Origin: Tubiluchus corallicola
Taxonomy: Eukaryota; Priapulida; Priapulimorpha; Priapulimorphida; Tubiluchidae
NCBI GenBank assembly: GCA_030141605.1
Contig: JAQGDQ010000106.1
Location: forward strand, 62,001 to 126,000
DNA: 64,000 nucleotides
Direction of reading: 5' to 3'
Shown here: piece by piece, positions 24,801-36,218 of the stretch
Layout: each line of letters begins with the position of its first letter
Position numbering within the stretch: the stretch's first letter is position 1
Position numbers and translations under genes: made by a program
Notes under the pieces: model-generated
What the model was told of the DNA's origin: nothing
Databases searched by the model: none
The model's input: only the letters and a program-made list of their open reading frames with translations

Positions 24801-26814
24801 AATGTTTTTGAAAAGCAAGCAAAGGTTTAAAATGGTTAACATTTCCATAATGTTTTTGTGCTCAGCTGCAAAACTAGCTGCTGTTAAATGCGTATATATA
24901 TATATGACGTATCATTCACTTAATGTGCCTTTATTATGCACAGGAATATCCCCAACTAATGGAAAACCTGTATATCACTCCGGTCTGTAAGGCTGCAAAG
25001 GAAAGGGGAAATGTAAGTGATCATTTTCTTTCTTGCTCCTGAAAACTTAGTTAATAATAAAATACTTATAAAACTTCTGTGTTGTGCTTAGTGAATAAGT
25101 GAGTTTAGTTTTAAACAGAGAAGCAGTGGCAGCGGGGAGAGTAGCTCTTGTTTTGTCTTATCTTAATAATAACAACTAGTTGTTGTTAGATCATTAAGTG
25201 ACCATCAGTAAATTCATCCAGACTTATGCCATTAGGCTAAAGGCAAAAAGGAATTACCCTCACCTTAGGGGCTCTTTACAGGCAAAAGTAACCTTTATTT
25301 TATCATCACCTTTTCCTGAAATGTTGCTTGCTTTACTTCAATAATGTCGTTTTATTATCAATATCTGAGCCATTTTAGGGGGTACTTAGAGTTACGACAG
25401 AATCCATTCTATCTATATAAAACTTGAAAGGCCCTTTCTACTGCATTCTTGTGTAACAAAAATATAATCTCTTCACCTTTCAGGATCAGACAGATTGTGT
25501 CCATAACTTTGACTGAAAGTAGTTGAAGTTTATATAAATAATGGGAAGTATAGACACTTTTTTCCCATGTGATTTGTTCTTTGTTTGCTTTTTCAGAGTG
25601 ATATAGTAATTAATGTTCTGGACAGATTAGAAAATAGAAGTACAGATAAAAATGCGTCAGCCATTGCACTTAGTTATCTCATTGGTATTCACTGTAAGTA
25701 CAAGTCACATGTTTTATTCGTTGTACAATGTAACGAGTGCTATTCAGTGATCATAACCATAAGTCGTATGTGTAAAATGTTATATAGTAAGTGGATTGTT
25801 ACTACCAGTCGCATTGATTTTTATTCAGTAGCAGAGACTTTTCTTCTATGTGCTTTATTGAATATATTGCAGGTCTCTTTTTTGATTTGGGAAAATAATT
25901 GCACAAATATATTTTGCCTTCATGTAAAATCTGGTTCTTAAAAACTGACACCAGGTTTACTTCTAGGTGACAATAATGATCTCGATGCAGCAGTCAACGT
26001 TCTGGAGAACAAGGTGGAACAGTATGGAGTAGATGTGACAATGGTGCGACGTGGCGTGTTGCGTGCTCTGAAACGCCTCCTTGAGCAAGAGGGAAGAGAG
26101 ATTCCCTCAGTGATGACAACATTTCCGGTAATTAACAAATGTGTAAATGGTTGTGTCCTGTAAGCTGTGTATGATTTGTGCCAAATAGATGGTATTGTGT
26201 CATTTGTGCCCTAATGTGAAGATGGTCATCATGTAGGAAATTATGAACTAGAAGAAGTTGGCTGCAGTAGAAGCTTCTTCAAAATGATTGCCATCATCAA
26301 AAGACGATTATTAGCTTTTTCTAACACACAAAATGCCATTATAAAATATGCCTAAGTTGTGTTTTGGTACCCTTATTTTGCTGTTGTTCAGTATCAGTAC
26401 AATTTATTCAGCAAGCAACATTCTTGCATTTATTTATCTGCACATTAGTATGACAATAATGAAGATAAATAACCTCCCAGTCATGCTTTTTAAGAACTTT
26501 TTCTGTAGATCTAAAATAGTTACTGTTCATGGCAAATATTTATGGCAAAAATTAGCTTTTGGACATTCAGTGTAGGCTTGTTGCTGGCTACTGTGAACAA
26601 CACGGACATGCAAAATTAGTTTCAGTTGCTGGATGGAATGAGGCAGCAGAAGTCAAGTTTCGATTATTTGTCCATGTTTAATAACATAAAGCACAATTTC
26701 AAATAAGTGTTTTTGCAGGTATTCTCCGCCTCCATGAAAGACATTGCATCATCTACATCATCGTCGTCCTCCTCTTCATCGTCAGATGAGGAATTATCTG
26801 ATTCGGATAAGTGA
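835..26814 (+). CDS. LRPPRC: Leucine-rich PPR motif-containing protein, mitochondrial (32 exons)
   Basis: LRPPRC is a mitochondrial PPR protein that, with SLIRP, stabilises mitochondrial mRNAs. Exons: 835-1029(?), 3169-3338, 3531-3653, 4589-4710, 4897-4955, 5529-5615, 6697-6823, 8293-8397, 8673-8864, 10572-10785, 11031-11155, 11366-11392, 13043-13130, 14206-14693, 15479-15618, 16617-16653, 16773-16838, 17277-17292, 17615-17828, 18182-18306, 18878-18984, 20459-20618, 21763-21938, 22096-22166, 22500-22582, 22847-23039, 23527-23636, 24103-24203, 24944-25012, 25597-25693, 25967-26127, 26719-26814. Phases agree at every junction except 1/2. The product is about 1,380 residues; human LRPPRC has about 1,394. 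Co-linear matches to the human protein include [53 protein letters not shown] and [16 protein letters not shown] helices run through most of the protein. The end is a Ser-run acidic tail (DEELSDSDK). Exons 12 and 16-18 are short and less certain. The family call is firm. Confidence 0.93.
1030..3168 (+). other. LRPPRC intron 1
   Basis: AT-rich intron sequence. At 2735-2830 it holds several copies of AAGGTCGACC or TGACCTT type (for example GTCGACCTTT, GGTTGACCTT, AAGGTCGACC). These resemble nuclear-receptor half sites but also match short repeats elsewhere in the window (about 7450 and 30960). Nothing coding is convincing here. Confidence 0.5.
7411..7925. repeat. Diverged direct repeat in LRPPRC intron 7
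   Basis: GGAGTTGAATGGTAATT occurs at about 7414 and again at 7798. Each copy is followed by similar text: a CCAAGGTCA motif, then ACCACTTTCA or ACTACTTTCA, then GTATCTACC. The spacing is about 384 bp. The second copy lacks the 3' half of the first. This looks like an old tandem or dispersed repeat. Confidence 0.55.
9715..9824 (+). repeat. (ATT)n microsatellite
   Basis: An ATT trinucleotide run of about 110 bp with one interruption (AATGTC near 9738-9743). It directly follows CATAAAAGAATAAA, which resembles a retrotransposon 3' tail; the microsatellite may have grown from such a tail. It lies in LRPPRC intron 9. Confidence 0.9.
11730..12480. repeat. Degenerate tandem repeat, unit about 220-265 bp
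   Basis: Related blocks recur three times. A block like CAGCTCAGTGTGRRGAATTA appears near 11773, 12040 and 12256. A second block, GATCCAGGAKTYRAACAGTT, is followed by an ACTATAGTG and AAGGCAAGTTTTG segment near 11885, 12090 and 12340. The copies are diverged and carry indels. The region fills LRPPRC intron 12 and explains the short open frames there. Confidence 0.6.
12758..12850 (+). repeat. TG/CTGT-rich low-complexity tract
   Basis: Impure GTGTGT, GCGTGC and (CTGT)n microsatellite within LRPPRC intron 12. No coding potential. Confidence 0.8.
13371..13873 (+). mobile_element. ~500-bp repeat element, left arm of an inverted pair
   Basis: This segment begins AGAAATTAACGAATTTTGG and ends TTGCTTTATTTCGATT. 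It is present again as the reverse complement at 16082-16574. The copies differ by scattered substitutions and by about 10 extra bases here, a partial repeat of GGAGGCCGC near 13740-13770. No coding frame is conserved. It looks like a non-autonomous transposon, or a duplicated and inverted segment. It lies in LRPPRC intron 13. Confidence 0.8.
14731..15060 (+). repeat. Degenerate tandem repeat, unit about 204 bp
   Basis: GATTTTACCAGG followed by CTTGTTATCAATATC and TTCACCAATAG occurs at about 14733 and 14937. CTAGGTTGTCAGTAA follows at about 14899 and 15022. The array starts just after the donor of the largest LRPPRC exon. Confidence 0.7.
16082..16574 (-). mobile_element. ~500-bp repeat element, right arm of an inverted pair
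   Basis: Reverse-complement copy of 13371-13873, for example CTGTAAAATCTGTCCAGTGG in one arm and its complement in the other. It lies in LRPPRC intron 15 and ends 42 bp before the small exon at 16617. The two arms are about 2.2 kb apart and bracket the exons at 14206-14693 and 15479-15618. Confidence 0.8.
17085..17264 (+). repeat. Two-copy tandem repeat, ~90 bp
   Basis: The block TCTAGATTACATGTTGTAAT, then GGGTTGAATACC, CCCAATTTTGTCCTGG and ATTTTCATAAAATA, occurs twice in a row. The copies differ mainly in a T-rich stretch. It sits just upstream of the proposed 16-nt LRPPRC exon at 17277. Confidence 0.85.
19605..19790 (+). repeat. Compound microsatellite (TA)n (GATA)n (TACA)n
   Basis: A TA run at about 19605-19622, a short GATA run at about 19625-19645, then a nearly pure TACA run of about 145 bp to 19790. 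It lies in LRPPRC intron 21. Every frame is open through the tetranucleotide run, which produces spurious repeat peptides (YIHT or MYVC repeats). Confidence 0.97.
20120..20175 (+). repeat. Possible retroelement-derived hairpin motif
   Basis: TGATGACAGCAGCAG followed by CTAGTCGAAACGTAC resembles the short GATGAC...GTCGAAACGT hairpins found in many invertebrate retroelement and repeat tails. It superficially resembles a hammerhead core, but the position next to the core A is C and faces C, so stem II does not close. It lies in LRPPRC intron 21. Confidence 0.25.
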
Positions 26815-26866
26815 TACCCTAGTGCTTAGGTCATTGTAGTCTTTAGTTATTAATGCTGTATATTGT

Positions 26867-26876
26867 TAATAAATAA
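26867..26876 (+). terminator. Likely LRPPRC polyadenylation signal
   Basis: AATAAATAATA lies about 55 bp after the LRPPRC stop codon (26812-26814), at a normal distance for a short 3' UTR. A second AATAAA-like site lies near 26963. Confidence 0.55.
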
Positions 26877-29800
26877 TAGATAGTATGTAGAGATATCTGT
26901 GTCACCTTGCATATTGTGAAGAATGTGGTATCTAAATTCTATGTTTGGCTTTGACTGCTCCATAATAAATTGCACCATTTAACCTTTTCACAAAATTCTT
27001 GCATATGTCTCAGTTTTTTATACGAAAAATATTATCGTGTGCTTTATTTGGCATTAAGTTTGAACTATGATACCTGAAATAATTGCTTCTTTATCATTGT
27101 GCGTTGCCAGAATTTACCTTGGTTTTGTTGGACAAAATTAAGAGATGTCTTAATTACAGATACCTATATAGTCCTACAGGTAGTCACACCTGTCACTCTG
27201 TATGCTTTCACTCCATTGAAGTTGATGATGGTGCTGAATATGTATTTGCAGTCTTTTTGAGTGGCAGCTGATTGAATGGCATACTAAGAAAAAACCGCAT
27301 AGTCTCACGGAACTAATCAAAAAGCGAATACTTTCTGTACTTTTGTGTAATTGCTGAGGACACTTCTGAAATTTGAACATTGACATGAAACTTTGGATGT
27401 TCTGCTTGTATGGATGATGTAAGTTGTGTGCTTAGGAATGCAAGCAAGGCAGATACGTTACTGTATTCTAAACAAAGTTAGTGTCTTTGCATTCCTAAGT
27501 AGCAAGCTCATTGAAATTAAAACTATTTTACCTGGAAACCATCTGTATTCGTGCATGAGCAGCATGGATAATATAAAAAGAACCCAATTTTATGTATCCA
27601 GTGCTCGACATCGAGTCACATGGTAAATCGCATTTGACCAGTGATAGTCAATGCCAGGCATCATGGATTTCAATCTGAATGAATTCGATCTTGTTAAACC
27701 AAATCTTGAAGTTTTGTAGGTACAGATTTTAGGCAGTCATTATGAATGGGGGAGGGGTGAGATAGTGTTGATGGGTGGCTAATTTTCAATAAATAAATGA
27801 TCACTTTTGTCCACTATTCTATTTTTACCTAAACGTAAGAAAGATAAAGATTGGAGCTGTAGTTCTACTACAAAGTGAATCACTACTGATATTTACACTG
27901 TTTCTTGCTTTTATTAAATAGTGCAAAATGTTCTTGTTTTTATCAAATACTAGCTAGTATGTACTGTAATGCTCATTGATTCGTAATTGACGATTCTTGT
28001 CAATAATGCCTCACGATTGTAATATAACTTACAACTTGTTTTAAACAGTCAATTTCGTTAGTTCTCATTGGTTTGAGTGCACTTTTTCTCAATTTTTTCC
28101 GCACAATGAACAGAAACTATATAACTAAACATTTCCTGACCACTTGCAAATGTAACACAATGATCATATCATTTGACTTGTTGCTCATACGGAGTCCATT
28201 GAATAGTGTTCGTATTTATCTTATTACTTCACGTCCAAATCGACTACATATTTATCACAACACAGTGGGCATGTTATTTCATATTAAACATTTGTTTTAT
28301 TATATAATGGATCCTTACATCATCCAAAATTCATTAAGCAGGAGTGAACCTGGGAAGCACCGAGCGCGAAGCCAACCGGCAGGGTGACACCGAGCTTTTT
28401 TTGCTTGCGTTATAAATAAAAATGCGGCAAAATAACTGAGATTTTATAAAAAGAAATGTAAAGAAAAAACACTTACAGATAAATGTAAAATACAATTATC
28501 CTCAGTTAATATAAAGCACCCAGTGTATAACGACTGAATGTGTTTGATACTTTCTTATTTCACCGATATGTTTGGCTTCTTAACCTCTAGTGTTCTTGAC
28601 ACTTTGAGTATTTTATCTACAGTTTACCAACAACCTCACCATTTCAGTTTGTCACTGATAGGTTAATTCAACTGTATGACATGTTAAGCCTGTTCATATT
28701 ATTATTGCTTCAATTGATCTTGTGTCTAACTATGTGGACCCGTCTGACGTCTGGTTTGTGTGCGTCGATTTTGTAAAGGTAAATTAAAAGTCATGTCATT
28801 AATGTGATTTGAACTGATATATAACTGTACGTGCGAGGTGAGAGTCAGCAAAATTATTTAATGTCAAGTTGAATATCATTTATGGGCGTTAGACACCTAG
28901 GGGCAATAACCTGATTCTGCAACTATTGTGTTATAACGCTGACTGGCAGTAATTTTGCAAGGCATTTTCTTGTTTCGACGACACCAGTATTTTAGGGTGC
29001 CAGATTATAATTTAACTTCTTTGTTTCCACGGACGGTATCGTGTACATACTTTGAATTGCATTGTCAGCCTGGTTAGATCTTAATTGGAGTCAACCCTGT
29101 AGTTCCTTGCTTATTGAAAGTCAGTCGCTACATTAAACCTCTTTTATCCCTATCTCTATGGAAGATACTCCACATTTTGATGTTTTTTTCAACAAGTTAT
29201 AAAGCAAGTAGGTGTTATCGAATTGCTTATTTTAGTTAGTTAGCAATATGTCAGCATATGCGTGCCTTCATCAGACATTATTCAAAATAAAATAAATAAG
29301 AATCAGCTGCAGAATAGTCTAATTGGCAGTGCTAGTTTAATAAAAGCTTATAAGATGTATTCAACACAGATTTTACGAAATTTTGGTAAAAAGTATGTAG
29401 AATACAAAGTAAGAAGCAGAGTTAACACTTTGTTTTAAATTTGTACATACCTAAATTGCGTCGAAATATTGTAGGAATAAATTTGGAAATTTGTAGCAAT
29501 TGCTTCATAATTTGTTAGAGAAACAACAGAAGCGCCAATAATTTAGTAAAACCCCAACAACATGAAATGGATAACGGAAGGTAATTTCGATCATGGCATC
29601 TCGTCGCTGGTTCCTAAAATCTGCTGCTGCGTTTGCAGTAGGGTAAAGTGGGGCCTATTTTAACTACGGTGGCCACATCATTTAGCGCGCAGACTTGTAA
29701 TTTTCGCAAGGTGTTGTTTATGCAATACACTGTTAATCTACAAGATACGACGTTTACTGATTACTTTATTTCGATGTAAAACTTGTCAAATAAAGCAGTC

Positions 29801-30954
29801 CTCTAATAAATTTTGTTCATATGCACACATTGATGTGTTTTACAAACGTGTTTCTTTTACAATTTCACACAACGCTATACTGATACATGGTTATATGAAT
29901 GATTACTGATACATTGTAAATTAAATTGTAATATACAATGGGACAAAAAGTCTTGCGACTAATCAAGACGTGTCTTTGCGGTTAAGTAAAGTTCTTAAGT
30001 GAATGCCAACCTAACAGTCAACATTTAGTGTTCCTTTCCAACCACAATATAACACTCATCATATGGTACCTTTGATAGAATACACAGATTAGTAAATCGA
30101 AACTACAAAAAGAATGGTCAAAACTTAAACGTGGCCTCAATTGTCCGCACGTCACTCTTGAACATTACATTTGTGGGTGACCTTTTTTTTATCTACTTAC
30201 CTGGAAATTTTCTTATGTACAGTATAGAATAACTGCTTACCAACCGAGTTTTTTCCTTTGGGAATCCTCTACCAGAAAATTGTTCCCCTAAAAACCACCA
30301 CCTTATCCGGATTAAAGAAGAAAACATGTATATACCCTTTATCACTATAACTAATTAGTTATATGACTGCTGTTCCTCTGCATACGTAATCATATATTTT
30401 TCTTTTCTCACCGTTTCTGAATTTGAGCGCCACTGGATTAGTTTGGACTATTTGTATTGGAAAAAACCTGCAACGACATCCATGTGCTTAATTAGAGGGC
30501 ATTCACTAGAGGTGAAGACCCACATTCTGACACCTGAATGTGAAGAAGAAACCATTGTACAGTGCAGTACAATAAATCAATATATTGTAGTCACATTTTG
30601 GTAGAAATATTATAGGTATAGTGGTAAAAATTCAAGTTTCATTAATAAGAATATTCGACTTTTCAATCAACATAATGATTGCTCGGTATCAGCTCGAAAC
30701 ATTCTGCTAGGCATTCCATGCGAAAAGCTGTACCCTCCATAAGAAACGAAACCTTGAATGCAAATTATTAGCATTGAAAGAAACGATTGCTTACATTACT
30801 CAAAACTGTAGTCCCTGAGGATAAGTTTTTGTGAATCGTGATAAAACCAATATGTGTGCACATAGACTTTTCTACTAACCCCATCGTATATAGATATTTG
30901 TGGTGTATAGTGTAAACTACTTAACTTATATCATTCATTATGAGTAAAAATTTA

Positions 30955-31003
30955 TTTTGCGACCTTGACATTTGACCTTTTTGCGACCTTCACATTTGAC
31001 CTT
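30955..31003. repeat. Two-copy GACCTT repeat
   Basis: TTGCGACCTTGACATTTGAC is followed immediately by a second copy with one change (TTCACA in place of TTGACA). GACCTT/AAGGTC-type short repeats also occur near 2750, 7460 and 41390. Confidence 0.7.
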
Positions 31004-31219
31004 TTGAATCGAAAAGGAATGAGTCCAGACCCATCTCGAGACCAAATTTGATGTCATAGTATTTTTTGACTTTGTTACCCCGAAGTTTGATTTTTTAACC
31101 CAAAAGCACAGACGGGACTAACCACCGGCCCAACGCACGCGCAGTGTGTCAGCATGGGTAACTATTACTGAAGAGAAACTTGAGCCCCTTCACAAACATT
31201 AACTAAGTCTAAGCTACAC

Positions 31220-31900
31220 GTGGAACAAGTTCGACACAAAGTATTGGTTGAGCGACTCACTGAACTGGAGACGGTGGATCGATCCATTGCTAATTGGCGG
31301 AGCCTTAGGCTGTTCTTGAAAATGACGTCGTATCACTGCCTTTTTGCATTAAAAATGGCGAACGAAAAATATTTATTCCGTCAATCGATCAGAATTTGTT
31401 TTATTATATTTCTGTAAAATTTCGTGACGATCTGTTGCAAATCGGTAAAACTAAGGTTTTTTCGAAAAATGATATTACCACTGCTTTCTTGAATTCAAGA
31501 TAGCAGATTAGAAATCGACTCTGTATGCCCTTGCGGATTTAAGAATGGCGACTCGGAAGTTGAGCTCCGTCAGTCGATGCAGAATTCATTCTAGTATACG
31601 CCTATAAAGTTTCGTAATGATCCATTGCAAATTGGTGGAACCTGACGCTTTTCCGAAAATGATAACTCTTACTGATATTATCTGTAATTCAAGATTTAAG
31701 AAAAAAATCTAACTTCGTCAGTCGATGTAGATTTAGATCTAGTATACTCCTGTAAAGTTTCATGACGATCCATTGCTTTGAAAATGTTGTTGTTGTCGCC
31801 GTCTTGAGTTAAAAATGATGGAACAGAAAAATCAAACTCTGTCAATCGGTGCGGAGTTCGTCTAGTATATTTCTCTAAAGTTTCAACTTTCAAGTTGCAA
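31220..31900. repeat. Degenerate tandem repeat, unit about 125-190 bp
   Basis: Four diverged units share GTCARTCGATG-like cores at about 31379, 31569, 31717 and 31841. Each is followed by a CTAGTATA or similar segment and then GTTTCRTGACGATCCATTGC. Spacing shrinks from about 190 to 124 bp. The open frames at 31220 (+) and 31696 (-) lie in this array and are not evidence of a gene. Confidence 0.7.
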
Positions 31901-33707
31901 ATTCACGGGGTCAAGAGCAGCGATTTGCGTCGAATCCCTTGAGCAACTTTATAGAAAAATGCAATATTATGTTTTTTTCACTTATGCTGTTACTGTATGT
32001 CATCATTCATAAAAGAAGAGTGATGCTTCTACGTACAGTTTCTACGTTCTCTTTGGTTTTCCTTTGGTAAAAGTCATGCGTTGAATGTCAAAATGATTTT
32101 GGTTACTTTGACAACAGATCAAGTCACCAAGTGTATCCTACTATTCTAAAAAGAATGTTGGCCAATGATTTATTGAAAGGAGGCCTTTCTCGGTTACTCA
32201 CAGTAGTACGTGACCAGTGTCCTGTTGGACTTTGTGTCACCTTATTTGTCAAATTATTTTCCTCGTGTGTGTAATCCTGTGTTTGCAAAGCTACAGAACA
32301 CATATCAAGCCGGAAATACAAATAGTCCTACAACTTCAGCTTGCGCAGAATTCGCAGTGGAAACATATTCAAGGAGAGTAACCTACTAAAGCAAAATAGG
32401 TAATAGCTTATAAATAAACTGGTAAAACTATGGTCCTGTACATTATTCTCGTGAATACTGGAGCATGTGATGTTATGGACGTTTAACTGTTTATACATGA
32501 GCTGTGTGTGACGTATTCTACAGGAATTTATTATAGGGAACCAGCTTAGACCCATTCCTGCAAAACGCTCAGCCATAGACAAATATATTACTACGAGATG
32601 CGTTAATATCTATGCGTTCAACATTGGATTCGCAGCTGTGGTGTGATTGTATACATTACAACAATGACGATGACGATGACGATGACGACGTGTGTCAGGA
32701 TTGGACACTTGAGCCCACTGCTCAGAAAGTCATAATATTGTATCCACTGAATTCGATGCGTTTGATTACTTAAGAAATGCATTTCGGTTTTAGTGAAATC
32801 ATGCCATCGCCTTCTAAACTTTAATCCTTGATCAGCAGTTAAAGAGTCAGTCAATCGTGGTGAATATACACCATTCAGTTTGTTTCATCGAGACCTTTCA
32901 TTTGATGTATTGCAAGGCACTAAATTCGAAACTTGTCACTTTTTACCCGGGGTCAGGTATCAAACAATCCGTAACAGCGACAACGACAATGCGTGACAGA
33001 AATGACTACCGGGCCTCAAATATTTTTAGGTCCAATAAAGCTGAGTAGACATTGATTCAACTTGAGCAACTAATATGTTCTGTTATGTGCGAGGCCTTCG
33101 GCATCACCAGGTTTGGCTGCATACACACATGTCTGGCTGACTGGCTGTTTCCAGACATGATTAGGTACTGCTTCACGATGGTCTCGACTTATAATATTAG
33201 AAATGTCGATCCAACTTAAAAGAATAAAATCCAGTTAGTCACCTAGTGGTCAAATTAGGATCTTTAATGCAGTTACTTTTTGTTTTCAGCGTCACGCAAG
33301 ACACAATTTTAGCGAATTATCAGGGTTTACAGGCTTAGGTAACAGAAGAATGACGCAATAGCCCAAAAAGTGTTTGCGATAACTAATAAACTTGTGTGCC
33401 GTCACATTTTCTATGTTCCATTAACGCTGATCCTGCATTTGTTTGTTGAAAAAGTCGTTTTAACAGAAAGAAAAATAGTTACCTACAGAAACTGTTGTTT
33501 CGCATGTAAGATTACAGTTCAAGTGCGGCGGCTCGCGAATTTTCACAAGCTTCTGCATATTGTTAGGCGTGCATCCTAGTGCCGAGTGAAAATTGCTTAT
33601 AATACTTATCTTTACTCATAATGAAAAATGCAAAGGGCATATTATATTTATCTGAATATTTTAAATACTTAACCCATTTTGAACATATACAAGTACTACT
33701 ACATACT

Positions 33708-33745
33708 CGCATAAACTTGATAAAACATATTATCAAGTTTATGCG
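33708..33745. repeat. Perfect 16-bp-arm hairpin
   Basis: CGCATAAACTTGATAA is followed by a 6-nt loop and the exact reverse complement TTATCAAGTTTATGCG. It is in the intergenic region with no T-run or gene end beside it. It may be a palindromic transposon relic or an unannotated structured RNA. Confidence 0.85.
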
Positions 33746-36218
33746 AAAAAGCCAGCTGCTTGTTGATTTATAAGTTTGCAATACTAAAACACCCATTGAT
33801 ATAATAAAAGGAATTACATATGTATTAGTGTCCGTTTCCCATCCAGTGGTGCAACACTATCATGGTGGACAGAAATGCTCGAACGTCCCACATTGTGGCT
33901 TACAAAACGTGCGGTTCATAGCACTTGATGCTTAATATCTCTTGTTAGTATCTGCTACGTGTAGTACCTGTTGGACGCATTTGACCCTACCCTGGAACCA
34001 ACCACAGGTCAATATACCACGTAGCAAAACGAGATCATTTTCCCAAACTGGTTTGCCGCATTAGCCTAATAGCAACCCGACCTAAACCGCACTTATTTAG
34101 TAATTTTACGCATTCTGGGTTTTGGGGCGATCATTCAATGGGAATTTTGACCTCTTTGCTTCTCCACAAGTAGTCCAGCCACTTTTCTACTGTAAATCTT
34201 TTCCCAGGTTAGCCACACAGGAGCTTAGCGCCTATTTCTCACTATACGCTGATAAATTCAAATATTCGGTCTCCAAACGAGACCTATAGTATTAAGAGTG
34301 TGACATTCAACAAGGTTGCTCAAGCCTGACTTACAGACTATAAAAATTTTGTAATTACTAGGTAGACAGGGCTTACATCCCCGTATAAGGTGCATCCTAC
34401 AGTCCATAGATTATTAGCTAGATAGGTTTGAAAGTAAAAGCTTTGTTTGACCGTTACACTGCCCTCTAGCTCAGAATTTGCTTATTTCTGTCCTACAGCT
34501 ACCCACGACTTCAAACAGATTAATTCGAATTGTAGTAACCCATATATTTGTCACATTTTGCATTTTCCGGGCATTCGTAAAAACATTGTATTGCAAAAAG
34601 CGAGGCAAGTAGGTTTTGCTAAATTTCAGAATCGATCAGAAATACGAACAAAATTAACTTAGAAATACTAACAGTTAGCCTTAAATAGTGTCCCATAGGC
34701 ATAAAGCTTGAAACGTAATAGTGTCCTACCAAGTTTAGCATTTAAGATTGACATGGATTGCAGAGATACCCCTCTCGATGACAAGACACTGGATGTCTAG
34801 TCTTGCAAGGCTAGCAAATGCAGGCTTTTCTGGAGTATTGTCATTAAATAAGTGGAACCGTGAGTCAGTCAGTAAACAAATAAAAAAACGCGCCAGCACT
34901 AAAGTCTAGCTTTTTTGGGTTACGTTTTTGCATAGTAAAGTTTAAACAAATTTTCTTCAAGATCAACGTAAAATTCAACGATTGTATTAATCTAATTTAG
35001 TCTAAGAACTTAGATAAGGAACTTAGGTTGGCATTTAGGCACGAAGCTTAGGCAAGATGCATTATATAACTTTTATATAATACATTATATAAGTGTGAAG
35101 GCGCTCAGTCGAATGTAACCTTGGACATTACTGATTCCTTTCTAGTGGGTTTTCGCAAAATTCCGAATATTCTGACAGTGTGTGCAGTAATGATACAAAG
35201 ACCAACTGATACTGACGTACTGTATTGACGTGTCAATGTGTGGACCATCAACACTCAAAAGCTATGAGCAAATGCATTATAAAACCATAACCAGTTGAAC
35301 ACTCCTCCACGTTTTACACATAGAACTTGCTTGTCGTTGGCAGTGCGTTGACCCATCTCCTCTCGAGTTGTCAGACCAGTTAGCTCCTCACTTTTGAGTG
35401 CTGGTAAAAACGTAGGTATTTGCACCTGAGAGGTCGGTGCGCTCTACATTGTTCATCAGTGCCCACAGAACACACGTAAAAAGATCTGTGGCTTTCATTT
35501 TCTGCCTGCTGGATTTGTATCAGAAAGTCATGCACGACGTACGGAGACTCCAGCGGGTAGCTGACCTGGCGAATGTCTTATGGTGTGGCACCTAAACTTT
35601 ACGTAGAACATCTGAAAAGGCTAAAACACGTGGTAAGTCAGCTAGATTTATGCGTAAGATCTGAGGATCTGGCAGTAAATGACCTTAATTGTAATAATTT
35701 ACTTATTAAATATTTAATATACTAGTGATCAACTAGCACGTCTCGTGTGGTTACGATGATGCTTGTGCGTTTTACATTATTTGTTTAGTCATGCAAGTTA
35801 TTTTTGCGGTTTCGGACGGTGTTTGTTTTCACTAGCTTGTATGCATAAGTTTTTGTTAGCCATACGTTTGAATTTGGGTATTAAACGGCAAAAGCAGCCT
35901 TTTAATAATTAAAACTCCGACTCGACAATCAGAAGTGAGTAGTGCTGTGCGAACGCAAAGTGATCAACAGTACCATTGTATTCCTAATAACGGAATGTGG
36001 ATTTCACCTGTATTACATACTTGACTAGCTAGCTGGAGTACCAAAGGTTACCTGCTGTGTTACGTAACAATGTGGTTAATGTGATTAAGGCTCACCGCTA
36101 TCATACCTGTTCTTCTTGACTTACTAATCACCGCATTTCAGGTACTTGACTAACGCCCCCCACAGACGGCTGTCCACTGCTGTTAGTCGGCTATTAGCCC
36201 AGTGGTCAGTTAGTACAT

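Larger units (their letters stand above)
26900..36218. other. Intergenic region between LRPPRC and the CREB3-like gene
   Basis: About 9.3 kb with no exon series I can support on either strand. Open frames here are short, without recognisable domains or consistent splice sites. It contains the repeat block at 30955-31900, an ACGATG run near 32665-32690, a perfect hairpin at 33708-33745, and a TTATATAA palindromic patch near 35060-35095. The last kilobase presumably holds the promoter and 5' UTR of the bZIP gene. Confidence 0.6.

Noticed and set aside
31220-31417. Small gene starting MEQVRHKVLVERL
   Set aside because: It lies inside a degenerate tandem repeat and has no splice or homology support.
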